Shown here in pieces: positions 1-9,700 of a DNA stretch of 64,000 nt. The DNA comes from Puteibacter caeruleilacunae. Its GTDB lineage: Bacteria > Bacteroidota > Bacteroidia > Bacteroidales > Prolixibacteraceae. Position 1 is the stretch's first letter, and each line of letters opens with the position of its first letter. The position numbers and the translations under genes were made by a program. The notes beneath the pieces are model-generated. The model was not told where the DNA came from. It searched no databases and saw nothing but the letters and a program-made list of their open reading frames with translations. The stretch is from the NCBI GenBank assembly GCA_005217565.1, contig SJCO01000021.1:1-64000 (forward strand), written 5' to 3'.

Positions 1-1
1 C

Positions 2-426
2 ACAAGAGCTTCAAGCATTCAGTATTATAGTAACTTCATCTATCAAGGAGGATCATTGGATAGAGTTCTCACTTCTGATGGATTTTATGATGTACCAACA
101 TCAACATATCACTACTATCTTAAAGATCACTTAGGGAACACCCGAATGAGCTTTCACTACAGTGGTAGCACTCCAGTTGTAAATCAAAAAACAGAGTACT
201 ACCCATTTGGAAGTATGTTCACCGAAAATAATCTCGGAAAATAAGTATCTTTATAATGGTAAAGAGTTAAACAACGAGTTCTATGACCAATCCAAAACAA
301 GCAAAGTTAATGCAGTATAGCAATTATTTAAATGCAATATCCGCTTCAATAGCTAACGTTATTGTTGATTATTTTGGATATACTAATATGCTACCAGAAA
401 CAACTGTTGTCGGAAGCAAAAAATAA
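2..426 (+). pseudogene. RHS-repeat core protein, 3' remnant with frameshifts
   Basis: The reading frame is open to the left edge (frame of position 2) and contains the hallmark of the RHS-associated core: YYLKDHLGNTR followed by EYYPFG. It stops at 242-244, but the usual continuation (KYLYNGKELNNEFYD) is present in the next frame from about 234 and stops again near 320. A third frame (ATG at 310, stop at 426) carries 38 codons that read like ordinary protein, ending ETTVVGSKK. RHS/YD-repeat proteins are large secreted or surface toxin carriers, with the core just before a variable C-terminal toxin. Two successive frame changes suggest a decayed copy. Sequencing errors could give the same picture. 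The upstream part lies outside the window. Confidence 0.65.
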
Positions 427-431
427 TCACT

Positions 432-1214
432 ATGATGCGTATTATCTTTTTATTTTTAGTGGTGCTTGTATCATGTCAAAATAATACAAGCACTAAGGGT
501 GGTCAAAAAGAAACACAGTTTGATTCCATCAAGAAACAACCATTGGTTGTTTTAAATAAGCCTAAGTCTCACCTTAATGATAATGATGTTACTGAGTTGG
601 TAAAACATAAACTTCCTAGGTGGGTTAATTATTGGGAAAGAAATTGCCCTGATTTTGATATTGAAGATTTTAGTGCAGGTAAGGATAGTGTGCTTAAAGT
701 AGAAAATATCCATGTTTATGACTACAAAAACAAATCATTTCAAACTGCACAACACAGCTTTGATATACATAAACCCTATCTTAAATATTCAAGCGACTCA
801 ACAAAGGTTCTATCATTGTATTCAGCCTACGAGTTTTCACGGGGAGGAGAGAGTTTTATTTGCGACGGGCGAGAATGGATTGGTCAGGTTTACATAGAGT
901 TTTTGCAAGAAAACAAGTCTGTTTTGGTATATAATACCTTCGGAACTATTCAACCACAAGATGGTTTTTGGATAGATAATTATAGCTGCATTGTTGTTTG
1001 TTCAAGAGCGAGTCTGGTTTCTCAAGAACAAACCAGTGGAGAGATTCATGAGAAAACTGACCACTACTCTCCATTTTATATGTATATAGCAGAAAATGTT
1101 GATGGATATATAGTTCGCCATTATTACCCATTGAATAAGATGAAGATAAAAAAAGATGAGTATCTTGAAAAAGAAGTGTTTATTAATATTGAAAACATAA
1201 GTGAATGGTGGTAG
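432..1214 (+). CDS. Putative lipoprotein of unknown function
   Basis: 260 residues. The N-terminus is a lipoprotein signal: short charged start, hydrophobic run, lipobox LVSC with Cys15, then a polar N/T/S/K-rich linker. The mature part (about residues 45-260) is soluble, rich in aromatic and acidic residues, with no membrane span and no motif I recognise. There are two consecutive ATG codons (432 and 435). It begins 6 bp after the end of the decayed RHS remnant. Genes just after RHS tips are often immunity proteins, but a lipoprotein in that role is only a guess from position. Confidence is for a real lipoprotein gene, not for function. Confidence 0.7.
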   Translation: MMRIIFLFLVVLVSCQNNTSTKGGQKETQFDSIKKQPLVVLNKPKSHLNDNDVTELVKHKLPRWVNYWERNCPDFDIEDFSAGKDSVLKVENIHVYDYKNKSFQTAQHSFDIHKPYLKYSSDSTKVLSLYSAYEFSRGGESFICDGREWIGQVYIEFLQENKSVLVYNTFGTIQPQDGFWIDNYSCIVVCSRASLVSQEQTSGEIHEKTDHYSPFYMYIAENVDGYIVRHYYPLNKMKIKKDEYLEKEVFINIENISEWW

Positions 1215-1762
1215 CCCTCACGTCCCGTACTAGTAAATTTGACGGGTCGGCAAGTTAAGTCACAAAGACATTTATTAAATTTGAATCATATCTAAAAGAA
1301 GAATATTTTTTTTCCTGCCACCTAGCGCTATCTAGTGCTACCTAGCTACCAAAGTGCATGGGTTGGGTGGGGAGGTATTGCGTGGTTAAAAAATAATGCT
1401 GACCTTTGAATTGTTGAAAGCAGAGAGCGTATGCAACGGCATGCCAGGAAAGGAGTTACAACGGCTCCATTGAAGAGACAACAATTGACACAGATGACCA
1501 GGCCCGATCCTCGTCGGGTGCATTTAGTAAAACGATTTTATGATCGGAGTGATAGGGTAACCTACAATTGATCATGGGGAATAATCGGAGAAGAAAATAG
1601 ATAAACTGCACAAAAGAGTTATCCTGACAACTTAAGTGAAATTTTAAATTAAATGAGACTTAGCAAATAACAGCTCATTGAAGTTACTGCTATAACATCA
1701 ATGAGTGTGCGTGAGTCTTGTGTTTCAAATAATAACAGTGTTTAATTAAAAATCTAATTATC
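1215..1762 (+). other. Intergenic region without recognisable gene
   Basis: About 550 bp with no convincing ORF. It holds a cluster of short CTAGC/CTAG words near 1322-1350, a G-rich run near 1358-1375, and a small stem CCCGA/TCGGG at 1503-1518. No RNA family recognised. The promoter of the DUF6266 gene should lie in its last part, but no clear TAnnTTTG box was seen. Confidence 0.4.
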
Positions 1763-2386
1763 ATGGGAAAAATAGCACAAGGAGCTTTCGGAGGTGTATC
1801 CGGAAAAGTTGGAAATTTAATTGGAAGTTCTTGGAAGGGTATTGATTACTTCAGAATTAAGGCTGCGAACAGGCATGACCCGAAGACTGAGAAACAGGTT
1901 AATCAACGCAATCGATTTGGTGGTGTTGTTGGATTTGCTGATCTGTTGCGTGAAGAATTGATCAATCCTATCTGGAAACATAAGGCGGTGAGAATGACGC
2001 CTTCCAACCTTTTTGTGAAGACCAATATCAAGGCCTTTGATCAGGAGGGTAAAATCAGCGACTTTTCATTGCTGAAGATGACCGTTGGATCGTTGCCTTT
2101 TAATGCTAAAATTAAGGCTAGTGAAGATCCTAAACAGATTGATATCTCGTGGAGCAAATTGCTGAAGCCTAATGCGGCCAGAGATGAGGATAAACTTAAC
2201 CTGTTTATCATGATGGATGGGGATATGGTGCTCATGACTGATTTGGATGCTAAGCGTTCTGATTTGGAGGCCACAGTGATGGTTCCATACGAACCTGGTA
2301 TGACTATTCAGGTTTATGCCTTCTTCTCTAGTCTCGACGGTAATGCCTATTCCGATAGTGTCCATGCCGAAGTGACCTTAAACTAG
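1763..2386 (+). CDS. DUF6266 family protein
   Basis: 207 residues, no signal peptide. The opening MGKIAQGAFGGVSGKVGNLI followed by SSWKGIDYFR is the recurrent start of the Bacteroidota family DUF6266 as I remember it. A polar middle follows (PKTEKQVNQRNRF, residues about 40-53), then a C-terminal half of beta-type sequence with several hydrophobic strands (FIMMDGDMVLM; MTIQVYAFFSS). Function is unknown for the family, whose members often occur as isolated genes as here. A good intrinsic terminator follows at once, so it is probably monocistronic. Family assignment is from memory of the N-terminal pattern. Confidence 0.75.
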   Translation: MGKIAQGAFGGVSGKVGNLIGSSWKGIDYFRIKAANRHDPKTEKQVNQRNRFGGVVGFADLLREELINPIWKHKAVRMTPSNLFVKTNIKAFDQEGKISDFSLLKMTVGSLPFNAKIKASEDPKQIDISWSKLLKPNAARDEDKLNLFIMMDGDMVLMTDLDAKRSDLEATVMVPYEPGMTIQVYAFFSSLDGNAYSDSVHAEVTLN

Positions 2387-2404
2387 TAGGTAAGTTGTTA
2401 AAAA

Positions 2405-2448
2405 AACACCTTCCAGCGTTGTAAGACCTGGAGGCGTGTTTTTTTTGT
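2405..2448 (+). terminator. Intrinsic terminator after the DUF6266 gene
   Basis: Stem AACAC/TTCCAG with CTGGA/GTGTT on the other side, followed by eight T residues. It sits 18 bp after the stop codon. Confidence 0.8.
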
Positions 2449-2509
2449 ATTTGCAATATTTGTTAAAATGATTGACTAATTTGTGATAATGAGTGGTGTT
2501 TAATTTCTC

Positions 2510-2517
2510 TAATTTTG
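2510..2517 (+). promoter_or_regulatory. Candidate -7 element for the PL8 lyase gene
   Basis: TAATTTTG matches the Bacteroidota -7 consensus TAnnTTTG and lies about 35 bp before the ATG at 2552. No good -33 TTTG at the usual distance, so the call rests on the -7 box alone. Confidence 0.4.
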
Positions 2518-2551
2518 CCTCCACATAACTACAGAACTAACAAAAGACCAA

Positions 2552-5284
2552 ATGATGACGAAAAAAATTGTTTTACTATTTATGGTAACGTGGGGGGTGT
2601 GTCTGCATGGGCAGATCAAGGGAAATGAAAAATCAGCTACAGTAAACAATGCAGATCCTCGCTACAGTTATTCCTTAGAACCAGACTTGCCAATTAAAGA
2701 TTCGAATGCCAGTGTGGAGGCCGATATTGCAACGATCATTGATCGTTATTGTAACAAAATATTGGGTACATCGGCACCCTCGGCTAGTAGTCTGCAAAGT
2801 GCCGTGAATAAATACAATGCCTACAATATTGTAATCACTGATGGAGCAATCACAGGAAATAAGGTGAAGAGTTATAACGATCTTGGTTTTCTTCGCACAT
2901 TTGCACAGCAACTGCGTCATCATCCCGATGATGCTGATACCAAAGAAAAAGCCAACAATATCATCTGGTTGGTTTGTGACCAGTTTATTGAAGGTCAGAT
3001 TTCATTAGATTATAATGGGTATTCAGTACGTACGTTATTCCGTCCGGCAATGACCTTAAGAAATCTCTTAAGCGCTGAGGTACGTGATATGCTAACGTAT
3101 GTTTTTTATAAACACCTTGCCGAATTTAAGCATTTCTGGGAGGCTGATTACAGCTTTGCTTATCAGTCGCAGAACAATGCCATCAACACCGATCACAACT
3201 ATAACCATGGTGATGCACTTATGGCTTTTTGTGCTACTCAGGAAACTCCCGAGGAACGATATCGTTATATGTTGGGATTTCAACGCTGGTTGAATCGTTT
3301 CTTGAGTATTACTTCGGGAACCGCAGAAGGGCATAAGCCTGATGGTACAGGATTTCATCACTGGTTTGCTTACGATACTTATATGTGTACACATGGTACT
3401 GCCGTTAAAGAGTTGGATATATTGAATGAAACTCAATTTCAGGTTAGCGCTGCGAGTTATAAGGTGTTGCGTGATGCCTTGATGGCTAAGGTTGTTTATA
3501 CTAATAAGGATAAAGTGTTGGCGCTGTCTCATGTTGGGCGTAAACCTCATAGCAGGTATGCTACCTATTCACAGAATGATCTAAGAACACTGGCAAAGGT
3601 TGGTGGTAAGATTCTTGCTTTAGATACTCCTGATCCGGTGTTGGCGGGAATTTACAATGGTATTTGGGGCGTATCGTCTGATTTGGATTATAGTGGTGTT
3701 ACTCCTAAAAGTGATTTAGATGGATTCTTTCAGTTTAACTGGGGTACCTCGGGAGTGTATCGAAAAGACGACTGGGTAGCGGTGATGCGTGGTTTTAGTA
3801 ATTGGAGCGTTGGTACTGAAATACTGAATGGTCAAAATAGATATGGCCGTTATCAAAGTTATGGTGCTGTTGAGATTATCTATCCTGGTAATGTGAAGGA
3901 TGGTAATGGTTACGATGGTAATTCATGGAACTGGAATCATAATCCGGGTACCACTTCTATTTTGATGCCATGGCAGAAGTTATTGGCCGAAAAAGAGCGT
4001 GTTGATGAGCTGCAAACGAAAACTTTTGCTGGTTCATTGGCTTTCGATAACAAGCATATTGGGGTGTTGGAGAAGATACACGGAGCAAGTGGTGTTTTTG
4101 GAATGGATTTCCAGCAGAAAGAAGGATTGGGATGGAAGGAGCGTTTACAACCTGAATCGCACAACAGTACTTTTGTCTTTAAAAAGTCGGTTTTTGCTTT
4201 TGATGATATGTTGGTGTCGTTGGGATCGAATATTAGTAATGACGATACAAATCATCCTACCATTACAACGCTTTTTCAAAGGATGAATAATACGTCGAAA
4301 ACCGTAAAGATTAATAACTCAAATGCTTCTTCATCAAAGACGGTTAGTGCGGGCGTAAATTCAGTGTTGAGTAATTACAGTACTGGTTTTGTTATTGTGG
4401 CAGGAGATGCCGAACTGAAGTACTTTACCGGTACTCAATCTACGCCAAAGGATACGCAAAAAGATCCTTTGGATCAATCTACTTATGAAAGTGGAAGCTA
4501 TTCAATTGCGTACTTGAATCATGGAACCAAGCCTTCGGCTGTTGCTTATGAGTATATTACCTTACCTGGTGCTACTTCATCCGAAGTGGAGAGTATGAAG
4601 AGTAAAGTGAAGAATGGACAGAAGCCATATGAGGTGATCCAGCAAAACGAGAAAGCTCATATTGTAAAGCATGAGGATGGTTTGTGTGGTTATGCTGTTT
4701 TTGATGCTGATGCTTCATTAAATGATGCCAGTACTGTTAAGACTACCTCTTCGTCTTGTTTGATTATGCATAGCGATGCCCTGGCTGATGAAATGAGGAT
4801 TGCTGTTACAAAACCTGACTTAGGAATGGAATGGCGTAGCTATACTCCTGTTGAAGCTGTACATGTGAGGGTAACCTTGAAAGGTGAGTGGAGTATTATG
4901 GGCGAAAGTAGCGATGTGTCGTTAATCAGTAGTAGCGAAACGCAGACTGTATTGGAGTTTACCATTGTGGATGCAATGCCTGCTGAGGTTGAATTGAAAA
5001 ATCATACCGTGGTGACTGGTGCTGCATTCGATAAGCTTGAAGAGCGTTCAATTAAGGTGTTTCCAAATCCTGCATCGCTTGAAATAAATGTGGCCAGCAA
5101 TAAACTCGTGGGCGGACAATGGAGTCTGTTCAATGTAACAGGAATGAAAATGGGAAATGGTGTAATTGATCGCGATGAGTTTCGTATTAACCTTAATGCA
5201 TTTCGCAGTGGAGTGTATATTCTGAAGCTCGATCATCAGGATCTTGAAAAGGCCATACTGGAAAGAGTTGTGGTGAATAAATAA
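2552..5284 (+). CDS. Polysaccharide lyase family 8, chondroitin ABC-lyase-like, T9SS-secreted
   Basis: 910 residues. Family 8 lyases cleave hyaluronan or chondroitin/dermatan chains by beta-elimination, leaving unsaturated uronic acid ends. Layout: signal peptide 1-20, alpha-toroid domain about 50-380, beta-sandwich domains about 385-820, and a C-terminal type IX secretion sorting domain from about 835 (VFPNPA start, GVYILKL near the end). The catalytic set lines up with Proteus chondroitinase ABC: His270 and Tyr277 (H-x6-Y), Arg330 in VGRKP, Glu423 just before NRYGRYQS. The subsequent WNWNHNPGTT segment also follows that enzyme rather than the AC-lyase branch. The sorting domain implies export across the outer membrane, so it should act on intact polymer outside the cell. 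First gene of the locus; a terminator follows. Confidence 0.9.
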   Translation: MMTKKIVLLFMVTWGVCLHGQIKGNEKSATVNNADPRYSYSLEPDLPIKDSNASVEADIATIIDRYCNKILGTSAPSASSLQSAVNKYNAYNIVITDGAITGNKVKSYNDLGFLRTFAQQLRHHPDDADTKEKANNIIWLVCDQFIEGQISLDYNGYSVRTLFRPAMTLRNLLSAEVRDMLTYVFYKHLAEFKHFWEADYSFAYQSQNNAINTDHNYNHGDALMAFCATQETPEERYRYMLGFQRWLNRFLSITSGTAEGHKPDGTGFHHWFAYDTYMCTHGTAVKELDILNETQFQVSAASYKVLRDALMAKVVYTNKDKVLALSHVGRKPHSRYATYSQNDLRTLAKVGGKILALDTPDPVLAGIYNGIWGVSSDLDYSGVTPKSDLDGFFQFNWGTSGVYRKDDWVAVMRGFSNWSVGTEILNGQNRYGRYQSYGAVEIIYPGNVKDGNGYDGNSWNWNHNPGTTSILMPWQKLLAEKERVDELQTKTFAGSLAFDNKHIGVLEKIHGASGVFGMDFQQKEGLGWKERLQPESHNSTFVFKKSVFAFDDMLVSLGSNISNDDTNHPTITTLFQRMNNTSKTVKINNSNASSSKTVSAGVNSVLSNYSTGFVIVAGDAELKYFTGTQSTPKDTQKDPLDQSTYESGSYSIAYLNHGTKPSAVAYEYITLPGATSSEVESMKSKVKNGQKPYEVIQQNEKAHIVKHEDGLCGYAVFDADASLNDASTVKTTSSSCLIMHSDALADEMRIAVTKPDLGMEWRSYTPVEAVHVRVTLKGEWSIMGESSDVSLISSSETQTVLEFTIVDAMPAEVELKNHTVVTGAAFDKLEERSIKVFPNPASLEINVASNKLVGGQWSLFNVTGMKMGNGVIDRDEFRINLNAFRSGVYILKLDHQDLEKAILERVVVNK

Positions 5285-5336
5285 AGAATGTATCATATTA
5301 TCACAAATCATTCAGGTTTGATTGATTTGTTGAAAT

Positions 5337-5364
5337 AAAGCTGGTTTTGAGCCAGCTTTTTTAG
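5337..5364 (+). terminator. Intrinsic terminator after the PL8 gene
   Basis: Stem AAGCTGG / CCAGCTT with a 6-nt loop, then a T run. It separates the lyase from the downstream GH88 gene. Confidence 0.8.
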
Positions 5365-5476
5365 TGTCTGCATGTTTTGTTATGCATTCTGAATGATTTC
5401 TGACAGCCTTGATTGTTGCTCAATCTTATTTTTACATTGCGGAATCTAATAATCCAGAAATCTAAAAATCTAGAAT

Positions 5477-6655
5477 ATGAAGAGAAAAGTATTGGTTGTA
5501 TTGTTACTGGTTGCTTCGATGGGAGCAGCAAAAGCACAGTGTGAAAAGTTTTGTAATAAGACATTAAAAAACGCAGAGAAACAATTAAGTCTTCAATTGA
5601 AGGATGCCTATGAAAATGATCGTATCCCACGAACTGTTAATGAGGAGAACGAAATTCATTGGGCAAAGCAACGCTTCGACTGGACTGAGGGATTTTTTCC
5701 TGGTACTTGTTGGTATATGTATGAGTTTACAGGTGATGCCAAATGGAAAAAGGCAGGTGAGTATTTTGAAAATATGTTCTACGAGCATCGCAAATTAACG
5801 ACTAACCATGACCTGGGTTTCGTATTTAATTGCTCATATGGTAATGGGTATCGCCTTACCGATAATGAGAAGATGAAAGAGGTGATGATTGAGGCTGCTA
5901 AATCATTAAGTACACGTTTTAATCCTAATGTGGGGTGTATTAAGTCGTGGGATGTTACTGGCGGATGGCAAGCTAAAAGAGGATGGAAGTATCCTGTAAT
6001 TATCGACAATATGATGAATCTTGAATTGTTGTTCGAAGTGAGTAAGCTTACTGGCGACGATAAGTACAAGAATATTGCAATTACGCATGCAAATACTACT
6101 ATGAAGAATCATTATCGCCCTGATAATAGTTCTTTCCATGTAATCGATTATGATCCTGAGACTGGTAAGGTGCGTAATAGGCATACCGCTCAGGGATATG
6201 CTCATGAATCACGCTGGGCTAGAGGTCAGGCTTGGGGATTGTATGGTTATACTGTTTGTTACCGTTACACTAAAGATCCTAAATACTTAGAGATGGCTAA
6301 AAAGATTGCTGACTTTATTATGACTTCTAAGGAGATGCCTGCTGACCGTGTGCCTTATTGGGATTATGATGTGCCTGAGAAGGCAAAAGCTCCTCGTGAT
6401 GCTTCTGCTGCAGCTATCACTGCATCGGCTTTGATTGAGTTAGGTGATTATGCTGGTAAAAAGTATTTGGATGAAGGTGTGAAAATTGTAGAGAGTTTAG
6501 CATCAAAAAACTATATGGCTAAGATTGGTACAAACCACAATTTTGTGTTGATGCATTCAGTGGGTAGTATCCCTCATGGTGCAGAAATTGATAAGCCATT
6601 GAATTATGCCGACTACTATTTTGTTGAGGCGTTGTTGAGATTGAGAACAAAGTAA
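5477..6655 (+). CDS. GH88 unsaturated glucuronyl hydrolase
   Basis: 392 residues. GH88 enzymes remove the 4,5-unsaturated uronic acid left on oligosaccharides by polysaccharide lyases. The fold is an (alpha/alpha)6 barrel covering nearly the whole protein after a signal peptide (1-20, AKA cleavage region). The two essential aspartates of the family are visible: Asp112 in TNHDLGF and Asp177 in VIIDNMMN. Other family blocks are FDWTEGFFPG near 67 and the ESRWARGQAWGLYG block near 244. Having a signal peptide but no lipobox points to the periplasm. It is the natural partner of the PL8 lyase upstream. A second GH88 occurs at 10970 and shares these motifs with a diverged sequence, so the two may prefer different linkages or sulfation. 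Confidence 0.92.
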   Translation: MKRKVLVVLLLVASMGAAKAQCEKFCNKTLKNAEKQLSLQLKDAYENDRIPRTVNEENEIHWAKQRFDWTEGFFPGTCWYMYEFTGDAKWKKAGEYFENMFYEHRKLTTNHDLGFVFNCSYGNGYRLTDNEKMKEVMIEAAKSLSTRFNPNVGCIKSWDVTGGWQAKRGWKYPVIIDNMMNLELLFEVSKLTGDDKYKNIAITHANTTMKNHYRPDNSSFHVIDYDPETGKVRNRHTAQGYAHESRWARGQAWGLYGYTVCYRYTKDPKYLEMAKKIADFIMTSKEMPADRVPYWDYDVPEKAKAPRDASAAAITASALIELGDYAGKKYLDEGVKIVESLASKNYMAKIGTNHNFVLMHSVGSIPHGAEIDKPLNYADYYFVEALLRLRTK

Positions 6656-6660
6656 TAAAA

Positions 6661-6690
6661 AAAGTCACGCCGCCGGCGTGACTTTTTTTA
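6661..6690 (+). terminator. Intrinsic terminator after the first GH88
   Basis: Near-perfect inverted repeat AAAGTCACGCCG / CGGCGTGACTTT followed by T residues, between GH88 and the hybrid regulator. Confidence 0.85.
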
Positions 6691-6739
6691 TTTATAACTT
6701 CTTGCTTATTTTAGGTGTACAATTCGAAACAGCGGTTTT

Positions 6740-9700
6740 ATGATGAGGTATCTGTTTTATGCATTAGTCTGGTTTGTATGGGCATTGTCGGCTCCTTGTT
6801 ACGGACAAGAGCAGTTTAATTTTAAACATGTGACAGTCGATGATGGATTGTCGCATAGTAGGGTTTATTGTACCTATCAGGATCAATCAGGAAAGGTATG
6901 GATAGGAACAGCACAAGGACTTAACTGCTATGATGGAAGTACGGTCACCAATTATCTGAACTCACAGGATAGCACATCAATTGGAATTACTACGGTGTAT
7001 AAAATTTGTGAGGATGTAGCTGGAAATATTTGGGTAGCAGGAACTGGTGGTGTAAACCGGTTTGATATTTCGTCGAATGGATTTGTGCGCTATAAGGTAT
7101 TTGAAGATGAAAGTGTATGGTCAATACTGTCTGATTCTCAGGGGAACTTGTGGGTAGGGAATTCAAAAGGACTTTATTATTTTGATCGGGAGTTTGATGA
7201 GTTTATCAGGCTTTCGCTTAGCGATGAATTTACCAAGCCAGATGGGAGAAATCTGATGGCTGATATTTTTGAGATTGCGGAGGGAAAACTTGTTATAAGC
7301 ACCTTGAATAGGATGCATGTTTTGGATGTAAATAGTAACCGACTCTCTGTTGTTTTGTTTGAGGAAGATCTTGCAACTTTAGTTGCCAGGCGATGGTTTA
7401 GAAGTTTCTACAAGGATAGTAATAATCGTATTTGGGCATGTAGTATTAAGAATGGATTATTTGAGCTGGTTGAGGAGGAGAATGGGTATATTTTAAAACG
7501 GAGGTATGGCGATGTATTTAAAGGTAATCTTGTACGATCAATTGTAGAAGATGAAGACAAAAATTTATGGGTAAGTACCTATAAAGGTTTGGTGCTGATT
7601 CGTCCTAATCAGGAAATCGTCAATATCCGTCCTGATAATAGTAATCCCAGTAGTTTGTCTAATATTTCGGTGCTTACCTCGATGAAAGATCGCAATGGAA
7701 ATCTTTGGTTTGGAACCTATCATGGCGGTGTAAATATTTATCGGAAATCAAATAACTATTTCTCAATTATCAGACCACGGCAGATTGATGATTCAATCAT
7801 CGATAATGTCATACGGGGAATTGTGAGTGATAAAGCTGGGAATATTTATTTTGGAACCCAGGCTTCAGGAGTAATTGTGCAAAGTGCGAAAGATAAATCT
7901 CTGTCATCGCTCGATTTTCCAGCTATAAAAGAGACTAATATTCATTGTATGTGTCTCGATAAAACCGGTTCCGTTTGGATTGGTACACATCGCAATGGGA
8001 TTTTTCGATATAATCCAGTATCGAAGAAGTTATCGAAGGTTAAAGATGTTAATCCTTTTCATGCGAGTATATCAGATATGTTATGTGATTCAAAAGGGGA
8101 TATTTGGGTAGGCACGCAAAGGGATGGATTGTATAAATACGCTAGTCGTGGTGAGCAGTTTGGATCTCCTCAGTTGGTTCGCAAGCAGGAAACCAATAGT
8201 GTAATTGTAAGGCTATATAACTTTAATGATAGTATAATATTTGTTGGTGGTTCTGAAGGTATTGTTTGTGTTGCTAAAAGCAATGGAGAAAAACTCGACA
8301 GGGAACTTTTCCTCAAAGGGATAGGCGACAGTTATCTTGGTATGATTAGTTCGATACATGTTGATAAAGAAGAAAATATTTGGATTGGTACCAGTGGTAA
8401 TGGATTGTATCGGTTTGGTTCATCAAAAGAGAGCTTTAAGAGGTTTTCCACTTTAGATGGTTTGGTAAATAATAATGTTCAAGGAATTCAGGAAGATAAA
8501 TTCGGTTTTATATGGATATCTACCAATAAAGGGTTGATGCGATTCAGGAAGAATTTTACTGATATATCAGTATACAATGTGAATAATGGATTGCCTGTTA
8601 ATCAGTTTGGGATCGTTGCTCAAATGAAAGATAAGAATGATCGGTTGTATTTTGGATCAATCAATGGTGCTGTACATTTTAATCCTGAAATAATTGAGGA
8701 AGATAATATTGCATCACCTGTGCTGATAACCGATGTTAAGGTACTCAATAAGAGTATTACTTACAATATGCTGAATGGTCAGCGTTATTATGATGGCGAG
8801 AAATGGGGAGACCTGAAATTGAAGAATTTCCAAAATTCATTTAGCATTGACTTTGTAACGTATTATTATGGTGGGAAAGAAGATCCAACTTATGAATATC
8901 GCTTAAAGGGATTGGATAAAGAGTGGATGAAAACCAGAAGTCGCTCAGTAAATTATCACAGTGTTCCATCGGGAGAATATGAGTTTGAATTAAGGGTTGC
9001 TGTGTCGGGAGGTAAGTGGAATTACCTTGAGCAACCATTGAAAATTACTGTTGAAAAAATATGGTGGATTACAGGAGAAGCGATTGCATTGTATATTGTT
9101 GTGTTGGTTGTTCTGTTTCTGTTGATACAGAAGGTGTTGGCTGATAGGATGAAGATTAAGAATGAAATCAGACTTAGTTCGCTGGAGCGCGAAAAAGAGA
9201 AGGAATTAAATCAGCTAAAGCTTCGGTTCTTTACCAATGTTTCGCATGAATTCAGAACCCCATTATCTCTTATTTCTGGTCCCCTGGAAAATTTGAAAGA
9301 GGAGGTAACCAACGAGGATCATTTAAAATTACTGGATATTGCCAGTCGTAACAGTCAGCGTTTGTTGCAGTTGGTGAATAACATCCTTGATTTCAGAAAG
9401 GCAGAACAGAATTTCTTGAAACTGAAGTTGGTACAGTCGGATATCGGGGCTTTTATTGAATCGCACCTAAATGCTTTTAGAGCGTTGGCTGGAAAACGAA
9501 AAATAGCATTGCGACTTGAGATAAGTGATGAGGTTGGTTTGTGGGTATTTGATCCCGATAAGATGGGCTCGGTATTGTATAATTTAATTAGCAATGCTTT
9601 AAAATATAGTGATATAGGCGATGAGGTTACTGTCCGTTGTGGCGGAAAAGAATCGCTTGAGATTAGTGTGATAGATACAGGCAAGGGGATTGCGGAAAAA

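Noticed and set aside
432-1214. Immunity protein call for the lipoprotein
   Set aside because: The only support is position after an RHS remnant; recorded as a possibility, not as a function.
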